The notes beneath the pieces were generated by a model. It was not told the origin of the DNA. It searched no databases and saw only the letters and a list, made by a program, of their open reading frames with translations. From CAYJPA01 sp964371945 (lineage in GTDB: Bacteria; Chloroflexota; Chloroflexia; Thermomicrobiales; UBA6265), in the NCBI GenBank assembly GCA_964371945.1, contig CAYJPA010000081.1, positions 1-29,381 of the forward strand: 29,381 bases of DNA, given 5' to 3'. Below are positions 8,497 to 16,991 of the stretch, in pieces. The translations under genes were made by a program, and so were the position numbers. Positions within the stretch are counted from its first letter, which is position 1. Each line of letters starts with the position of its first letter.

Positions 8497-9121
8497 GGTG
8501 GGTCTCCTTCCCTTCGGGATCGAGTCCCATCTGTGATCGAAGCCGGAGCAGCGCACGATGCTGAAGTTGCTTGATCGCCCCGGCGGTCGAGTGCAGAATG
8601 CCGGCGGTTTCGTGCACACTGACACCGCTGAACCGCAACAAAATGACCTCCCGTTGGTCTGGAGTGAGTCGATCGAGCGCCTGGGTCAATTGGTCGATCA
8701 GCGCGACGTCGACCGCGCGGTCCTCAAACGAGGCCGTACCGTCCGGGAGACCCGCGGCCGCTTCGAGCGGATCGCTCGAACGCCAGCCGCGGACAATGTT
8801 CGCGGTGACGTTGTGTGCAATGGTGAAAAGCCAGCCGCGGAACGATTCGTCTCGGCATGAGGGGAGCTGGATCATGGCTTGCACGAAGATTTGTTGCGTG
8901 GCGTCTTCAGCGGCCTGTTCATCACCGAGGCGTCGATAACAATACGCGTAGATACGACCGAGATATGCCCGGTACAGCGGCTCGAACGCCTGACGATCGC
9001 GCTTCGCCAGCGAGACAGACGTGGCGTCGTCTGCAAACGTTGCCGGCGCGATCGTGAGCATGGGTTGGCGTCGCAGGCGCAGCATGGCAGCCGTGGTCCC
9101 GGTTATTGCTCGATCGTACAA
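8489..9121 (-). CDS. ECF-type RNA polymerase sigma factor (sigma-70 family, RpoE-like)
   Basis: The protein has sigma region 2 at about residues 45-110 (AFEPLYRAYLGRIYAYCYRR, then EDATQQIFVQAM and GWLFTIAHN) and region 4 at about 145-205 (LDRLTPDQREVILLRFSG, then a helix-turn-helix near HETAGILHSTAGAIKQ). There is no region 1 or 3, as expected for ECF factors. It is co-transcribed and translationally overlapped with the membrane propeller gene, the usual layout of a sigma factor with its regulator. The start is uncertain: TTG at 9121 gives 210 residues and has AGGA just upstream, while ATGs at 9085 and 9061 leave the sigma domains intact but lack Shine-Dalgarno sequences. Confidence 0.9.
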   Translation of the reverse strand: MYDRAITGTTAAMLRLRRQPMLTIAPATFADDATSVSLAKRDRQAFEPLYRAYLGRIYAYCYRRLGDEQAAEDATQQIFVQAMIQLPSCRDESFRGWLFTIAHNVTANIVRGWRSSDPLEAAAGLPDGTASFEDRAVDVALIDQLTQALDRLTPDQREVILLRFSGVSVHETAGILHSTAGAIKQLQHRALLRLRSQMGLDPEGKETHHD

Positions 9122-9591
9122 GGAGTCCTATAAGTAAGACACCGGACTCGCAAAATGGTTACGGGTGAGGCTCGATTCTCCGCCCCGGCGGTGCTACGGG
9201 CCGAAGCTTTTCGGTGTTGCAAAGAGGTGACCTTCGGGGCGCCAAACTAACAGTTTACTTTTGCTCCAGACGGTTTCGCTAGAAGATTCCACTTCCCGAT
9301 TTCGACCGCGTTCCAACCCAATAATTGGCGAATGCCGAGAAATGAGTGGAGTGTCACGTCGGCGAGACTTGGGACGCATTTATGCAGTTGGTCTGATGCG
9401 GATGTTCGGCGGGCGGAACAACATGTACCGGTCGTGAGGGTTAATGGCGAAAGCCGGACGCGAGAACCGAACGATTTCGCGTGCGACCGTACTGAACTGA
9501 GACCAATGCCTATAATTGGTCTCATTCGCCGGTGCATTGCGGAACTGCTGATCAGATTCGGCCTGAGACTCGTTGGGTCGTCAGTCGGTAC
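9122..9591. other. Intergenic region upstream of the sigma gene
   Basis: About 470 bases separate the sigma gene from the methyltransferase stop. Read on the minus strand, TTGCGA followed by TATAGG sits just above the sigma TTG start and may be its promoter. Nothing else is recognised. Confidence 0.4.
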
Positions 9592-10635
9592 TCAACTCTT
9601 CAGCAGATAAAAGCGAAATGTTTCGTGGTCGATCGGCAGGACCTCGATCGATCCGAATCCCGCATCGGTGGCGTAGCCACGAAAGGTCTCTTCGCGCATC
9701 ACCGCGCCCGTTTCGACCGACGGTGTGTCGACCCGGCCGACCGGCAGGCAGTGGAAAACACTGAAGCCGTAGAACATGCGCTCGACCGCATCGCCATTCG
9801 GGGCAAACGCGCCGGCGGCCTTCTCGTCGACGATCAAAACCGTTCCAGTCGTGCCGACTAACTGGCGCATCGCCGAGAGCGTCGCGACCGGATTCGACAT
9901 GTCGTGAATGCATTCGAACGCGAGCGCGAAGTCGTACGTGCCCGCAAGATCGGGATCGCCGGCATCCCGCAAGTGAAACGAAACCCGATCACTCAAACCG
10001 GCGTGCTCGGCATTGGCGTGCGCCTCCCGAACCGACGCCTTGTCCAGATCGTACCCATCGACCTGCACCTTCGGGTAGCCGCGAGCAATCTCGATGCTGG
10101 ACCACCCAAGACCCATCCCGATATCCGCGACTTTCGCCGGTGGATCGGCGCGGAGCCGGACGTCGACCTCGGGAATGGCCGAAATACACTCCTTTGCCAG
10201 GAAGTTGATGAAGAGCGGATAAGTCGTCGCCGCCTGCCCCTCGGCCAAATCGGGACCGAATTCCTCGTAAGGAACGCCGGCGCCGGTTCGGAACGCCTCG
10301 ACCAACGATTGCAACGGAGCGAGCGCTCCGACGGTGATTTGCGCGACCGCCGCCATGTTCGTCAGGCTGGCTGGATCGATCAGTACCTGGTCGTAGCCGT
10401 CAGGCAGGAAATTGAGCCGGTCCAGCGCGCCGGCATCCAGATTCTCACATCCGAGAAGTCCGGTCACCGCCTGTTGCTCGAGCCACTCGCGGGTGTATCG
10501 CTCGTCCGTTCCCACCCGCTTCGCAAGTTGGACCGATGTCGCGGGTCCGTCGGAGTGGAGTGCTTTGTAATACCCCAGCCGGTCACCGAGATAGACACTG
10601 AAAAGATCGAACGTACCGAGAAATGACTCATACAA
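9592..10635 (-). CDS. Class I SAM-dependent methyltransferase with N-terminal winged helix
   Basis: The visible 347 residues hold an N-terminal dimerisation/winged-helix part (LGDRLGYYKAL, then LAKRVGTDERYTREWL) and a Rossmann methyltransferase domain. The domain has motif I VADIGMGLGWSSIEIA, acidic loop VDGYDLD, AFECIHDMSNP and VLIVDE. This layout is typical of small-molecule O- or C-methyltransferases; the substrate is unknown. The 5' end is suspect. The frame stays open upstream and encodes LVNRLYESFLGTFDLF, which reads as genuine protein, but the only start is a TTG at 10635 without a ribosome binding site. A good site (AAGGAG) precedes a TTG at 10661 and an ATG at 10652 in the neighbouring frame; one added base in the GGG run at 10647-10649 would join them. 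Confidence 0.82.
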   Translation of the reverse strand: MYESFLGTFDLFSVYLGDRLGYYKALHSDGPATSVQLAKRVGTDERYTREWLEQQAVTGLLGCENLDAGALDRLNFLPDGYDQVLIDPASLTNMAAVAQITVGALAPLQSLVEAFRTGAGVPYEEFGPDLAEGQAATTYPLFINFLAKECISAIPEVDVRLRADPPAKVADIGMGLGWSSIEIARGYPKVQVDGYDLDKASVREAHANAEHAGLSDRVSFHLRDAGDPDLAGTYDFALAFECIHDMSNPVATLSAMRQLVGTTGTVLIVDEKAAGAFAPNGDAVERMFYGFSVFHCLPVGRVDTPSVETGAVMREETFRGYATDAGFGSIEVLPIDHETFRFYLLKS

Positions 10636-10674
10636 ACGATTGACTAGGGCATCGACCGCAAGGCTTCTCCTTCA

Positions 10675-10702
10675 GCTTCAAGTCACTAGCTTCATGCTGC
10701 AG
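10675..10702. repeat. Heptanucleotide repeat array A (4 units)
   Basis: Four adjacent 7-bp units read GCTTCAA, GTCACTA, GCTTCAT and GCTGCAG. They match in phase and composition the units of two larger arrays at 19049-19092 and 26602-26650. The array lies between the methyltransferase 5' end and the transposase remnant. Confidence 0.6.
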
Positions 10703-10747
10703 CACACCTCGCCTCGGACATGCTTGACACAAATGAGCACCCACTCC

Positions 10748-10766
10748 TGTCAGTCGTGGCGAGGCG
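10748..10766. repeat. Copy 1 of a dispersed TGTCAG...TCGTGGCGAGGCG motif
   Basis: TGTCAG directly followed by the 13-mer TCGTGGCGAGGCG occurs here about 65 bases before the transposase remnant. It recurs with a 4-base spacer at 17891-17913. It may mark an insertion-sequence end, but no matching inverted copy was found. Confidence 0.4.
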
Positions 10767-10831
10767 ATGACGCTTGCCTGTAATGCACGTTCTGGTTACG
10801 GGCTCCAGGAGCCAAGCACGGGTCGCGCGGT

Positions 10832-11890
10832 ATGTCCCCGCGATTGCATGTCGAGCCAACCGACGATTGGCATCAGATCGCCCTGCTTGCGCGGGAACCG
10901 GGACAGCGGACCCACGAGCTCATTCTTCGGGCAATCCCCGGCCGAGCGTGCCACGGAGACCGGCCTGTCGGAGCGCACGGTTTTCCGTCAGGTGGCACAG
11001 TTAGGGCAACTTGGGATGGCCAGCTTCGTCTCGGCGCCGAAGCCAGAGAAGCACCGGTTGCTTCCAACCGAAGTTCGCCAGGCACTCCTCGATGCCAAGC
11101 GCGAACATCCACCGCTCAACATCCACGAGCTGACCACGATTTGCTGGGCACGCTTCGGCCACCGCCCGAGTGCCCATACCGTCAAGCGAATCCTCGCCGA
11201 GCAGCCACCGCCGCCCCGCACGCACCGTCGCTTCCGGCCCTACCATGCTGAGCCCGAACCGATTCGGCGGCGACAGCCGCGGCAGAACTATATCGAGGCC
11301 GATTTCGGGGTCCAGCGACGGCTGAGCGATCATGATTTCGCCAAAGCAGGATCCTGGCCGGAGCTCCTCGTGGTCCATGATCAGTGGGTCACCGAGCACA
11401 ACGATCAAGGTCACTTCGCGCATCAGGATCGGCCGGAGGAGCGGCGCAGTCCCGCGGCCCTGTTGCATCGGGTGTGCGGTCGACTATTCAGTCCTGAGGA
11501 GCTGCACCGCATCTTCTACAGCACCCGCTTCGGCCGGGTGTTGGATCGGGCAGGCTACGCCCGCTTCCGGCGCTGGCGCGTCTATGCCGAGAACGGTCTC
11601 CGCGGCGAGCCGGTCGCCGTCTGGCTCCATGCCGAGCATCTCACGCTGGTCTACCGTGATGAGCCATTGGCGCAGTCCCGGGTGACGTATCGCCGGACAA
11701 GCAGCGGCTGCAGAGCTTCACGCCAAAGCAGCTCTTCGACACGGCCCATCGCTCGCCCTAACAACCGCTCTGGACGCGGGGTGAGGATGGGTGTCTGCCG
11801 GTGCTCCGGTTGCCGGCCCACGCGCCGCGGCACCCCCGATCAACTGGCTGCACGCAATCCGCTCTTCTGTCTGGACGAGGTGAGGCGTGG
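10832..11890 (+). pseudogene. Remnant of a DDE (IS481/IS3-like integrase-core) transposase
   Basis: Three frames together spell a degraded transposase. The first part (VEPTDDWHQIALLAREPGQR, near 10846) is in one frame. The frame then shifts at about 10915 to FFGQSPAERATETGLSERTV, a helix-turn-helix region and an HTH/linker segment with LLPTEVRQALLDAKREHPP. At about 11265 the sequence jumps from HAEPEPIRR directly to RQPRQNYIE, losing roughly 150 or more residues including the first two catalytic aspartates. The region with the catalytic Glu follows, then HRIFYSTRFGRVLDRAGYAR and EHLTLVYRDEPLAQSRVTY. Near 11690 the frame shifts again to PDKQRLQSFTPKQLFDTAHR, followed by a TAA at 11759-11761 and a further tail. 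The element cannot encode an active transposase. Boundaries are approximate. Confidence 0.85.
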
Positions 11891-11922
11891 AATCCACCCA
11901 GAGCCGCCATCACGGGCACGAT

Positions 11923-12963
11923 TCAAACAGGCCAACGAGGGTGCGCGACCACGATCGACTGCGGTCCCGGGAGCGGAATGACTTCCGTCAGCTCAAACTC
12001 CGTAACCGCGAGAAGTGCTCGCCAGTCCCCTTCCGTCCGCTCGCGGCCACCTAGAACGACCATCATGTGCAGATCCTGGAAGCGCGCGGGATGAGGTTCT
12101 GGACCGTCCGGAAGGACTACCTCAATGAGCCAGAGTGCACTCCCCGGCCCCATCACCGTCCGGCAGGATGCAAGAACCGCGCTCGCCCGGTCGTCGTCCC
12201 AGTCGTGGAGCACGGTTTTCATCAGATAGAGATCGCCGCCTGGTGGCACGGCGGCGAACATGTCGCCGCCGACTACCTCGATACGGTCTCGGACGCCGGC
12301 ACGATCGAGCGATTCGCTCGCACCCGCCACGACGTCCGGCAGATCGAACAGCACCCCGCGCAGGGATGGCAGCTCCTGAAGGATGCCCGCCAGGTAGAGC
12401 CCCTGTCCGCCGCCGACATCCACAACCGTGTGCACCTGGGAAAACCGAGCCCCGGCGGCTCCCAGCAGCGCTCGCGCGGCGCCGCTGCCGAGCGACGTCA
12501 TAGCCCGATCGAAGCGTGCCCCGAACTGTGGGTGTGCACGTCCGTAGTCCCAGAAGTCCATTCCCAGGGCATCCCGGAATGCCGGCTCGCCCGTACGCAG
12601 CACTTCGAGCACGCGATCCCACGCCTGGAAAAGAGGCAACGATGCCGCGTAGATCACGTAATCCCGCATCGATCCGGGCGTGTCCGTACGCAGTAGCTCC
12701 GCCACGGGACCATTCCGGAAGGTGAGCGTTTCGTCGATTGTCACAAATCCGATCCCGGCTAGGGCGCGCAACATCCGGCCCAGCGCGCCGGGATTGAGCT
12801 CCAGTGTTGCCGCGAGTGCTTCGACGGTCCGCGGCTGCGACGCGAGCAGGTCGGGAACGCCGAGCTCGGCCATCGCCGCGACCATGCGGGCAACGATCGG
12901 TCCGTACACGATCTGCATTAGTGCCGCTTGTGGTGGCAGGCCGGGATTTGGTAGTTGTGTCAA
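11923..12963 (-). CDS. SAM-dependent O-methyltransferase (COMT/hydroxyindole O-methyltransferase type)
   Basis: The 346-residue protein has the two-part layout of plant and Streptomyces O-methyltransferases. A winged-helix dimerisation domain covers about residues 15-100 (ALMQIVYGPIVARMVAAMAE, PDLLASQPRTVEALA). The SAM domain carries VVDVGGGQGLYLAGIL, LFDLPDVV, VVGGDMF, and LMKTVLHDWDDDRA, where the His after VL is the usual catalytic base. It should methylate a hydroxyl of a small aromatic or polyketide-like compound. I place the start at the TTG at 12963, preceded by GGAGGAG at 6-base spacing; the longer frame to 13116 has no family resemblance upstream of that. It lies downstream of the alcohol dehydrogenase on the same strand, separated by 191 bases. 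Confidence 0.85.
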   Translation of the reverse strand: MTQLPNPGLPPQAALMQIVYGPIVARMVAAMAELGVPDLLASQPRTVEALAATLELNPGALGRMLRALAGIGFVTIDETLTFRNGPVAELLRTDTPGSMRDYVIYAASLPLFQAWDRVLEVLRTGEPAFRDALGMDFWDYGRAHPQFGARFDRAMTSLGSGAARALLGAAGARFSQVHTVVDVGGGQGLYLAGILQELPSLRGVLFDLPDVVAGASESLDRAGVRDRIEVVGGDMFAAVPPGGDLYLMKTVLHDWDDDRASAVLASCRTVMGPGSALWLIEVVLPDGPEPHPARFQDLHMMVVLGGRERTEGDWRALLAVTEFELTEVIPLPGPQSIVVAHPRWPV

Positions 12964-13154
12964 TGGGTTCTCCTCCGCCTGGTCTTGACGTGGGCTGTTC
13001 CATCGCACGGTCGCGAAGTTGATCGCCGTGCGGGTTGTCTCGGGCAGTGATTTCCATCGGTGAAGCAGCACCAAGATTGGCGCGGGAACATTCAGGCCGA
13101 TTCGGTTCTTGAGCATCCCTTGGCGTACGATGTCTTTTGTTTTCTGAGAGGACC

Positions 13155-14237
13155 CTACTTGAACACAATCACGCTGCGCGTGACATCGCCGCGTTTCAGT
13201 CGCGCGTAGCCTTCGTTGATTTCGTCCAGTTCGATTCTGGCCGAGATCAGCTCGTCGAGTTTCAAACGCCCGGCCATGTAGGCGTCGACATAGCGTGGGA
13301 TGTCGATCCGGAAGCGATTCGAGCCCATGAACGAACCCTGGACTCGCTTTTCGTCAAGGAAATCGGTGCCGAGCAACTCGATTCGCACCCCTTGTGGTAT
13401 CAGTCCGATAATGGTCGCCGTTCCTCCCGGCCGCAACATCGCGAACGACTGCTCGGCTGTTTTCTTCAACCCGATCGCCTCGAACGAATATTCAACGCCA
13501 CCACTGGTAAGATCCCGCACCTCAGCCACCGCGTCGCCCTCGGACGCATCAACCAGATCGGTCGCGCCGAACGTACGCGCCATTTCCAGTTTCCAAGCGA
13601 GCGTGTCGACGGCAATGATCCGACCGGCCCCGGCCATTCTCGCTCCCTGAACGCAATTGAGACCGATCCCTCCACAGCCGATAATGACGACGGTGCTGCC
13701 CGGCGGCACCCGTGCCGTGTTGGTCACAGCGCCGATCCCGGTGGTGACCGCGCAACCGACGAGCGCCGCTCGATCCAACGGCATATCGGAACGGATCTTC
13801 ACCAGCGCATGCTCGTGAACGAGCATCTGTTCGGCAAATGCGGACAGGCGGGCGAATTGGTGGACGGCGGCTCCGTTCCGCGAAAGGCGCGGCGGTTGAT
13901 CGGACCCTCGATCCCGTTCCGGCGCATCACACAGCACCGGCCGCCCCGAGAGGCAATACGGGCAATGGCCACAAAAAACGGAGAGACACGAGATCACATG
14001 GTCACCTGGACGAAAATCGGCAACGGCGTCGCCGACTGCCTCCACGACGCCGGCCGCTTCGTGCCCCAGCACGGCTGGAATGTCCGTTGTATAGAGACCC
14101 TCCATGAAATGCAGATCGCTGTGGCAGAGACCAGACGCGACGGTGCGCACCAGGACCTCATGCGGCCCCGGCCGGTCGACGTCGACATCGAGGATTTCGA
14201 GAGGTTCAGAAATCTTCGACAACACAGCAGCGCGCAT
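13155..14237 (-). CDS. Zinc-dependent alcohol dehydrogenase (class III / NDMA-dependent-like)
   Basis: The 360-residue medium-chain dehydrogenase has catalytic zinc ligands Cys38 (SGLCHSD), His59 (LGHEAAG) and Cys162 (VGCAVTTG). Structural zinc cysteines are at about 89, 92, 95 and 103, and the NAD-binding glycine motif is GCGGIGLN at about 187-194. The IIAVDTLAWKLEMA segment after the Rossmann motif has an acidic residue, suggesting NAD(H) rather than NADP(H). It oxidises an alcohol or thiol adduct, or reduces an aldehyde; the exact substrate is not readable. The ATG at 14237 has GGAGG 7 bases upstream. It follows the decayed ArsM-like gene, whose 3' region reaches to just above its start. 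Confidence 0.88.
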   Translation of the reverse strand: MRAAVLSKISEPLEILDVDVDRPGPHEVLVRTVASGLCHSDLHFMEGLYTTDIPAVLGHEAAGVVEAVGDAVADFRPGDHVISCLSVFCGHCPYCLSGRPVLCDAPERDRGSDQPPRLSRNGAAVHQFARLSAFAEQMLVHEHALVKIRSDMPLDRAALVGCAVTTGIGAVTNTARVPPGSTVVIIGCGGIGLNCVQGARMAGAGRIIAVDTLAWKLEMARTFGATDLVDASEGDAVAEVRDLTSGGVEYSFEAIGLKKTAEQSFAMLRPGGTATIIGLIPQGVRIELLGTDFLDEKRVQGSFMGSNRFRIDIPRYVDAYMAGRLKLDELISARIELDEINEGYARLKRGDVTRSVIVFK

Positions 14238-14281
14238 GACGATCCTCCAGACCTAGGTCCGACCGATGCTTGCGGTGCGGC

Positions 14282-14685
14282 TCAACCACGTCGAGCACAG
14301 ATGACGATCGCCGATCGGTCGACTCTGTTCGAGATGACGAGATCGACCTCTCCGCGTGCGGCAGGCAACGCCTCGAGATAGCCAGCGCGGCACGCGACAT
14401 GCTCCAGCCCAGCACCGCGGTGTCCGCTCTGGCTTTCTCGATCATCGCCAGCGTCATGTCGACGCCAAACACGCGTCCAGCCTGACCGACGGCGGTGATG
14501 GCCAACAACGCGTCAAAATCAGCACCGGAACCGAGATCGAGGACCGTCTCGCCGGGCATCGGATCTCCCCAGCTGAACCGATTACCGAGTAGTCCCTCCT
14601 CCCGAGGTGCTAGCGAGCCGTTCAAGGCCGCAACATCCGCGCGTTCCGCGGCCATGCGGCACGCTCGATGGAAGATGTGGTACAC
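14282..14685 (-). pseudogene. ArsM-like arsenite methyltransferase, truncated and frameshifted
   Basis: From a GTG at 14685 the frame encodes VYHIFHRACRMAAERADV, then FSWGDPMPGETVLDLGSGAD, DALLAITAVGQAGRVFGVDM and MIEKARADTAVLG. This is the N-terminal half of an ArsM/UbiE-type class I methyltransferase with motif I DLGSG. Near 14400 the coding frame changes; the continuing homologous sequence is read in another frame as LEHVACRAGYLEALPAARGE then VDLVISNRVD, which stops at 14284-14282. The rest of the usual protein (about half) is missing. The three-cysteine arsenic-binding pattern of true ArsM cannot be assessed because that region is absent. It is almost certainly non-functional. Confidence 0.75.
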
Positions 14686-14800
14686 CCTTGTCCCAGAACG
14701 GTGATGCCCGAGGATAGGCCATTCCCGACGAAGATGAAGTGACTTAAGTCACGGAATACAGCATCTCAAGCGGTTGCGCGATCCCCGGCGAGTGCAGGGC

Positions 14801-15526
14801 CTACTGATATCTGGCGAGTTTGGCGCGATCGATGATTGTGATCGAGTCTCGCTCGATCGCGATTGCACCATCGTGCTCAAAATCGCGGAGCGAGCGAGCA
14901 ACAACCTCTCGCACGGTGCCCGCCATGTGGGCGATCTGCTGCCGGGTGAACTGCGCCTGCAGGTTGATGCCCGCTCCAACACCTGAGCTCGGGTTCTCGA
15001 CCTGCAACAGGATCTTTGCCACACGGCCGTGGACCTGGCGCAGCGAGAGATCCTTGACCATGGCGAGCAAATGGCGGGTGCGGCCGGCCATGGTAACGAG
15101 TGCCGCCGCGGCGAATGCCGGATTGCTCGCAAGAAGCGCCTGAATATCGGCCTCGGGGACCACAACGATGCGACTCGCGACGAGCGCTTCGGCCGAAACC
15201 GGGTTCCGGTCTCCGTCAAATGCGGGCACCTCGGCAAAAGTAGCGCCCGGTCCCATGAGACCGATCGTCTGCTCGCGCCCGCGGTCATAACCTTCTTCGA
15301 TACCGCTCACATTCGTAAAGAGTCGAATTCTTCCGGCCTCGACGATACAAAGTCCGAGGCACGGCTCTCCCTCGAGAAAGATCACTTGACCCGCGCTGTA
15401 TGTTTGAAGCTGAGTTCGGCTGCCCAGGTTCGCGAGCTCGGATTCGGTCAGACAGGCAAGCAGCGCAGAGCGACGCAGCAGCGCGATTCGTGAGGCAAAG
15501 TCACCGCTCTGGAATGGGCTCGCCAT
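14801..15526 (-). CDS. Crp/Fnr family transcriptional regulator
   Basis: The 241-residue protein has an N-terminal cyclic-nucleotide-binding-like beta barrel at about residues 15-140 (LLACLTESELANLGSR, VIFLEGEPCLGLCIVEAGRI, then FAEVPAFDGDRNPVSAEAL in the phosphate-cassette position). A long dimerisation helix follows, then a C-terminal Crp-type helix-turn-helix at about 175-235 (FTRQQIAHMAGTVREVVAR). The consensus Arg-Ser pair that contacts cAMP is not evident and there is no Fnr-type cysteine cluster, so the signal is unknown. The ATG at 15526 is chosen for its GGAGG at 5-base spacing; the in-frame ATG at 15547 is the alternative. The ArsM-like remnant and the alcohol dehydrogenase lie downstream on the same strand. 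Confidence 0.88.
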   Translation of the reverse strand: MASPFQSGDFASRIALLRRSALLACLTESELANLGSRTQLQTYSAGQVIFLEGEPCLGLCIVEAGRIRLFTNVSGIEEGYDRGREQTIGLMGPGATFAEVPAFDGDRNPVSAEALVASRIVVVPEADIQALLASNPAFAAAALVTMAGRTRHLLAMVKDLSLRQVHGRVAKILLQVENPSSGVGAGINLQAQFTRQQIAHMAGTVREVVARSLRDFEHDGAIAIERDSITIIDRAKLARYQ

Positions 15527-16337
15527 TACGCCCTCCAACCCGTACACGGCGGACGGCGCTCTTGCCTCACCACACTCGTGCTGGTCGGCCGCGCGACTCT
15601 CGTGACTTCAAGCATCGGTGAGGCACCGCGGTTTCTTGTCCAGCCAAGACGCTCGATACTGGCGTGACGCTCCGGGTGGACCGTTCGACTCGCCGCGGCC
15701 GAAGAAAAGAAGGCAACTGAACCTCCGGTGACAATCGGAGTCGAGCCGGATTCGCGTTTCTTGGATCGATATATTGCCGCCGATACCGCGAGAATTGGCC
15801 GTGGCGCGTTGCAGCCGCATTGTGGAATCCCTATAAGATGTTGCAAGAACGCAACAGACTTTCGATGAACCCGACAACCGTTTGGGGTAGTGGCATCCGT
15901 CTGACCACAACCCATGGTGGAGTGAGGGCACGTTTCACCGAAATTGCGGGAAACCTGACATCCGGTATACCGGTCAGCAGCTTCGGTGGCCGATGACCGC
16001 GTCAGTCGTTGACACCACGCCATGGACGCGATACGACCCCCCCCAATCCTGCGCCAACCCGTCCGTTCATAATCGGCTTTCATGTTATCTGAACCCCACA
16101 AAGGAGACCGCGCGCGTCCGGCGCGACGTCTGGGCAGGTGCCGGGGGCAAGAGTAGCGCTAGCGGCTGCGACTGGGAGGAGAGACGCATCGCGGTACGCA
16201 ATCGGTAGAGAAGGAAAAAACCGCCTTCTTGAACAGGGAAAGAGCAGAACTTCCCTGACGTTTAGTGTCCTTGCTGATGCCGTCTGAGGCGGGCGGCCTA
16301 CCAGGTGGCGGGCGAACCTTCAGGCGAGAGCTCAGGT
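15527..16337. other. Long intergenic region without a supported gene
   Basis: About 810 bases separate the Crp/Fnr start from the RidA stop. A minus-strand frame of 191 codons (15526-16101) exists but has biased, low-plausibility composition and no family motif. Two small hairpin-forming repeats occur at 16210-16228 (GAAGG/CCTTC) and 16234-16257 (CAGGGAA/TTCCCTG) beyond the end of the RidA gene; they may help end its transcript, but no clear U-tract follows on the minus strand. Confidence 0.4.
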
Positions 16338-16736
16338 TCAGGACACGGCAGTGGCTTCGAACTCGATCAGGAGCTCGGGGTAACCGAGACGGGCGACGCC
16401 CAGTAGCGTAGCGGTGGGTCGACAACCGGACTCCGCTAACCTTCGGCCCCACGCTTCCGAACCTTCCGCCAAAAAGCGGTCAACGTCGGTCGTGTAGATA
16501 GTCATTCGCACCACGTCCGCCAACTTGAAGTCTGCCTGCTTCAAGACTGTCTCGAGGTTGTCCAGAGCCTGCATCGTCTGGGCTCCCATGTCCCCGATGT
16601 GGATCGGTACACCGTCTCCAGCCTGAGACGCCTGGCCGGAGCAGATGAGGGTCCGCTGAGCGCCTAGAACCTCGATCGCCTGGACGAATCCGAGCTCGTC
16701 CTGCCATTGCCATGGGTTTATGACTCTCCGGTCCAT
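16338..16736 (-). CDS. RidA/YjgF/UK114 family protein (probable reactive-imine deaminase)
   Basis: The 132-residue protein fits the usual RidA length and fold, with ICSGQASQAGDG, MGAQTMQALDNLETVL, VVRMTIYTTDVD and the C-terminal segment CRPTATLLGVARLGYPELLIEFEA, whose Arg sits in the position of the conserved catalytic arginine. RidA proteins hydrolyse 2-aminoacrylate and related enamines; some subgroups act in catabolic pathways. The ATG at 16736 has AGGAGG 4 bases upstream and is preferred over the in-frame ATG at 16763, which would include the ribosome binding site in the coding region. The gene is divergent from a TetR regulator, and a strong promoter for it lies about 255 bases upstream. 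Confidence 0.88.
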   Translation of the reverse strand: MDRRVINPWQWQDELGFVQAIEVLGAQRTLICSGQASQAGDGVPIHIGDMGAQTMQALDNLETVLKQADFKLADVVRMTIYTTDVDRFLAEGSEAWGRRLAESGCRPTATLLGVARLGYPELLIEFEATAVS

Positions 16737-16991
16737 GATCCCTCCTTCTTCGTTGCAGTCCATCGTCTGCGCCGAGGGTGTCGCCCCCGTGGCGCGGAAG
16801 CGATTCGCCCTGCGCCGTCCAAATGCCGCGATCCTACTTCCAGCAATTAGTTCTCCATCATCCGCCGCCGAGTCATGAACCGTCTTCTCAACATTGAGCC
16901 TCGCCTCTCAGATGACGATGGCCACGTCTGGGCTCTTCGGACGATTGGAGAATCAGATCCAATTCACTGGAGTCTCCTTCCACTAATTTGA

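Noticed and set aside
8496..8625. Upstream extension of the propeller protein to an ATG at 8625
   Set aside because: It would overlap the sigma gene by 137 bases and has no ribosome binding site, while the ATG at 8496 has AAGGAG and an 8-base overlap.
9904..10626. Plus-strand open frame of 240 codons
   Set aside because: Antisense to the methyltransferase with intact SAM motifs.
12122..13168. Minus-strand Arg-rich frame of 348 codons
   Set aside because: Overlaps the O-methyltransferase in another frame and is dominated by Arg and Gly, as expected of a shadow.
13137..14381. Plus-strand frame of 414 codons
   Set aside because: Antisense to the alcohol dehydrogenase, whose zinc and NAD motifs are complete.
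15526..16101. Minus-strand frame of 191 codons above the Crp/Fnr gene
   Set aside because: Odd composition rich in Arg, Ser and Cys, no motif and no ribosome binding site.
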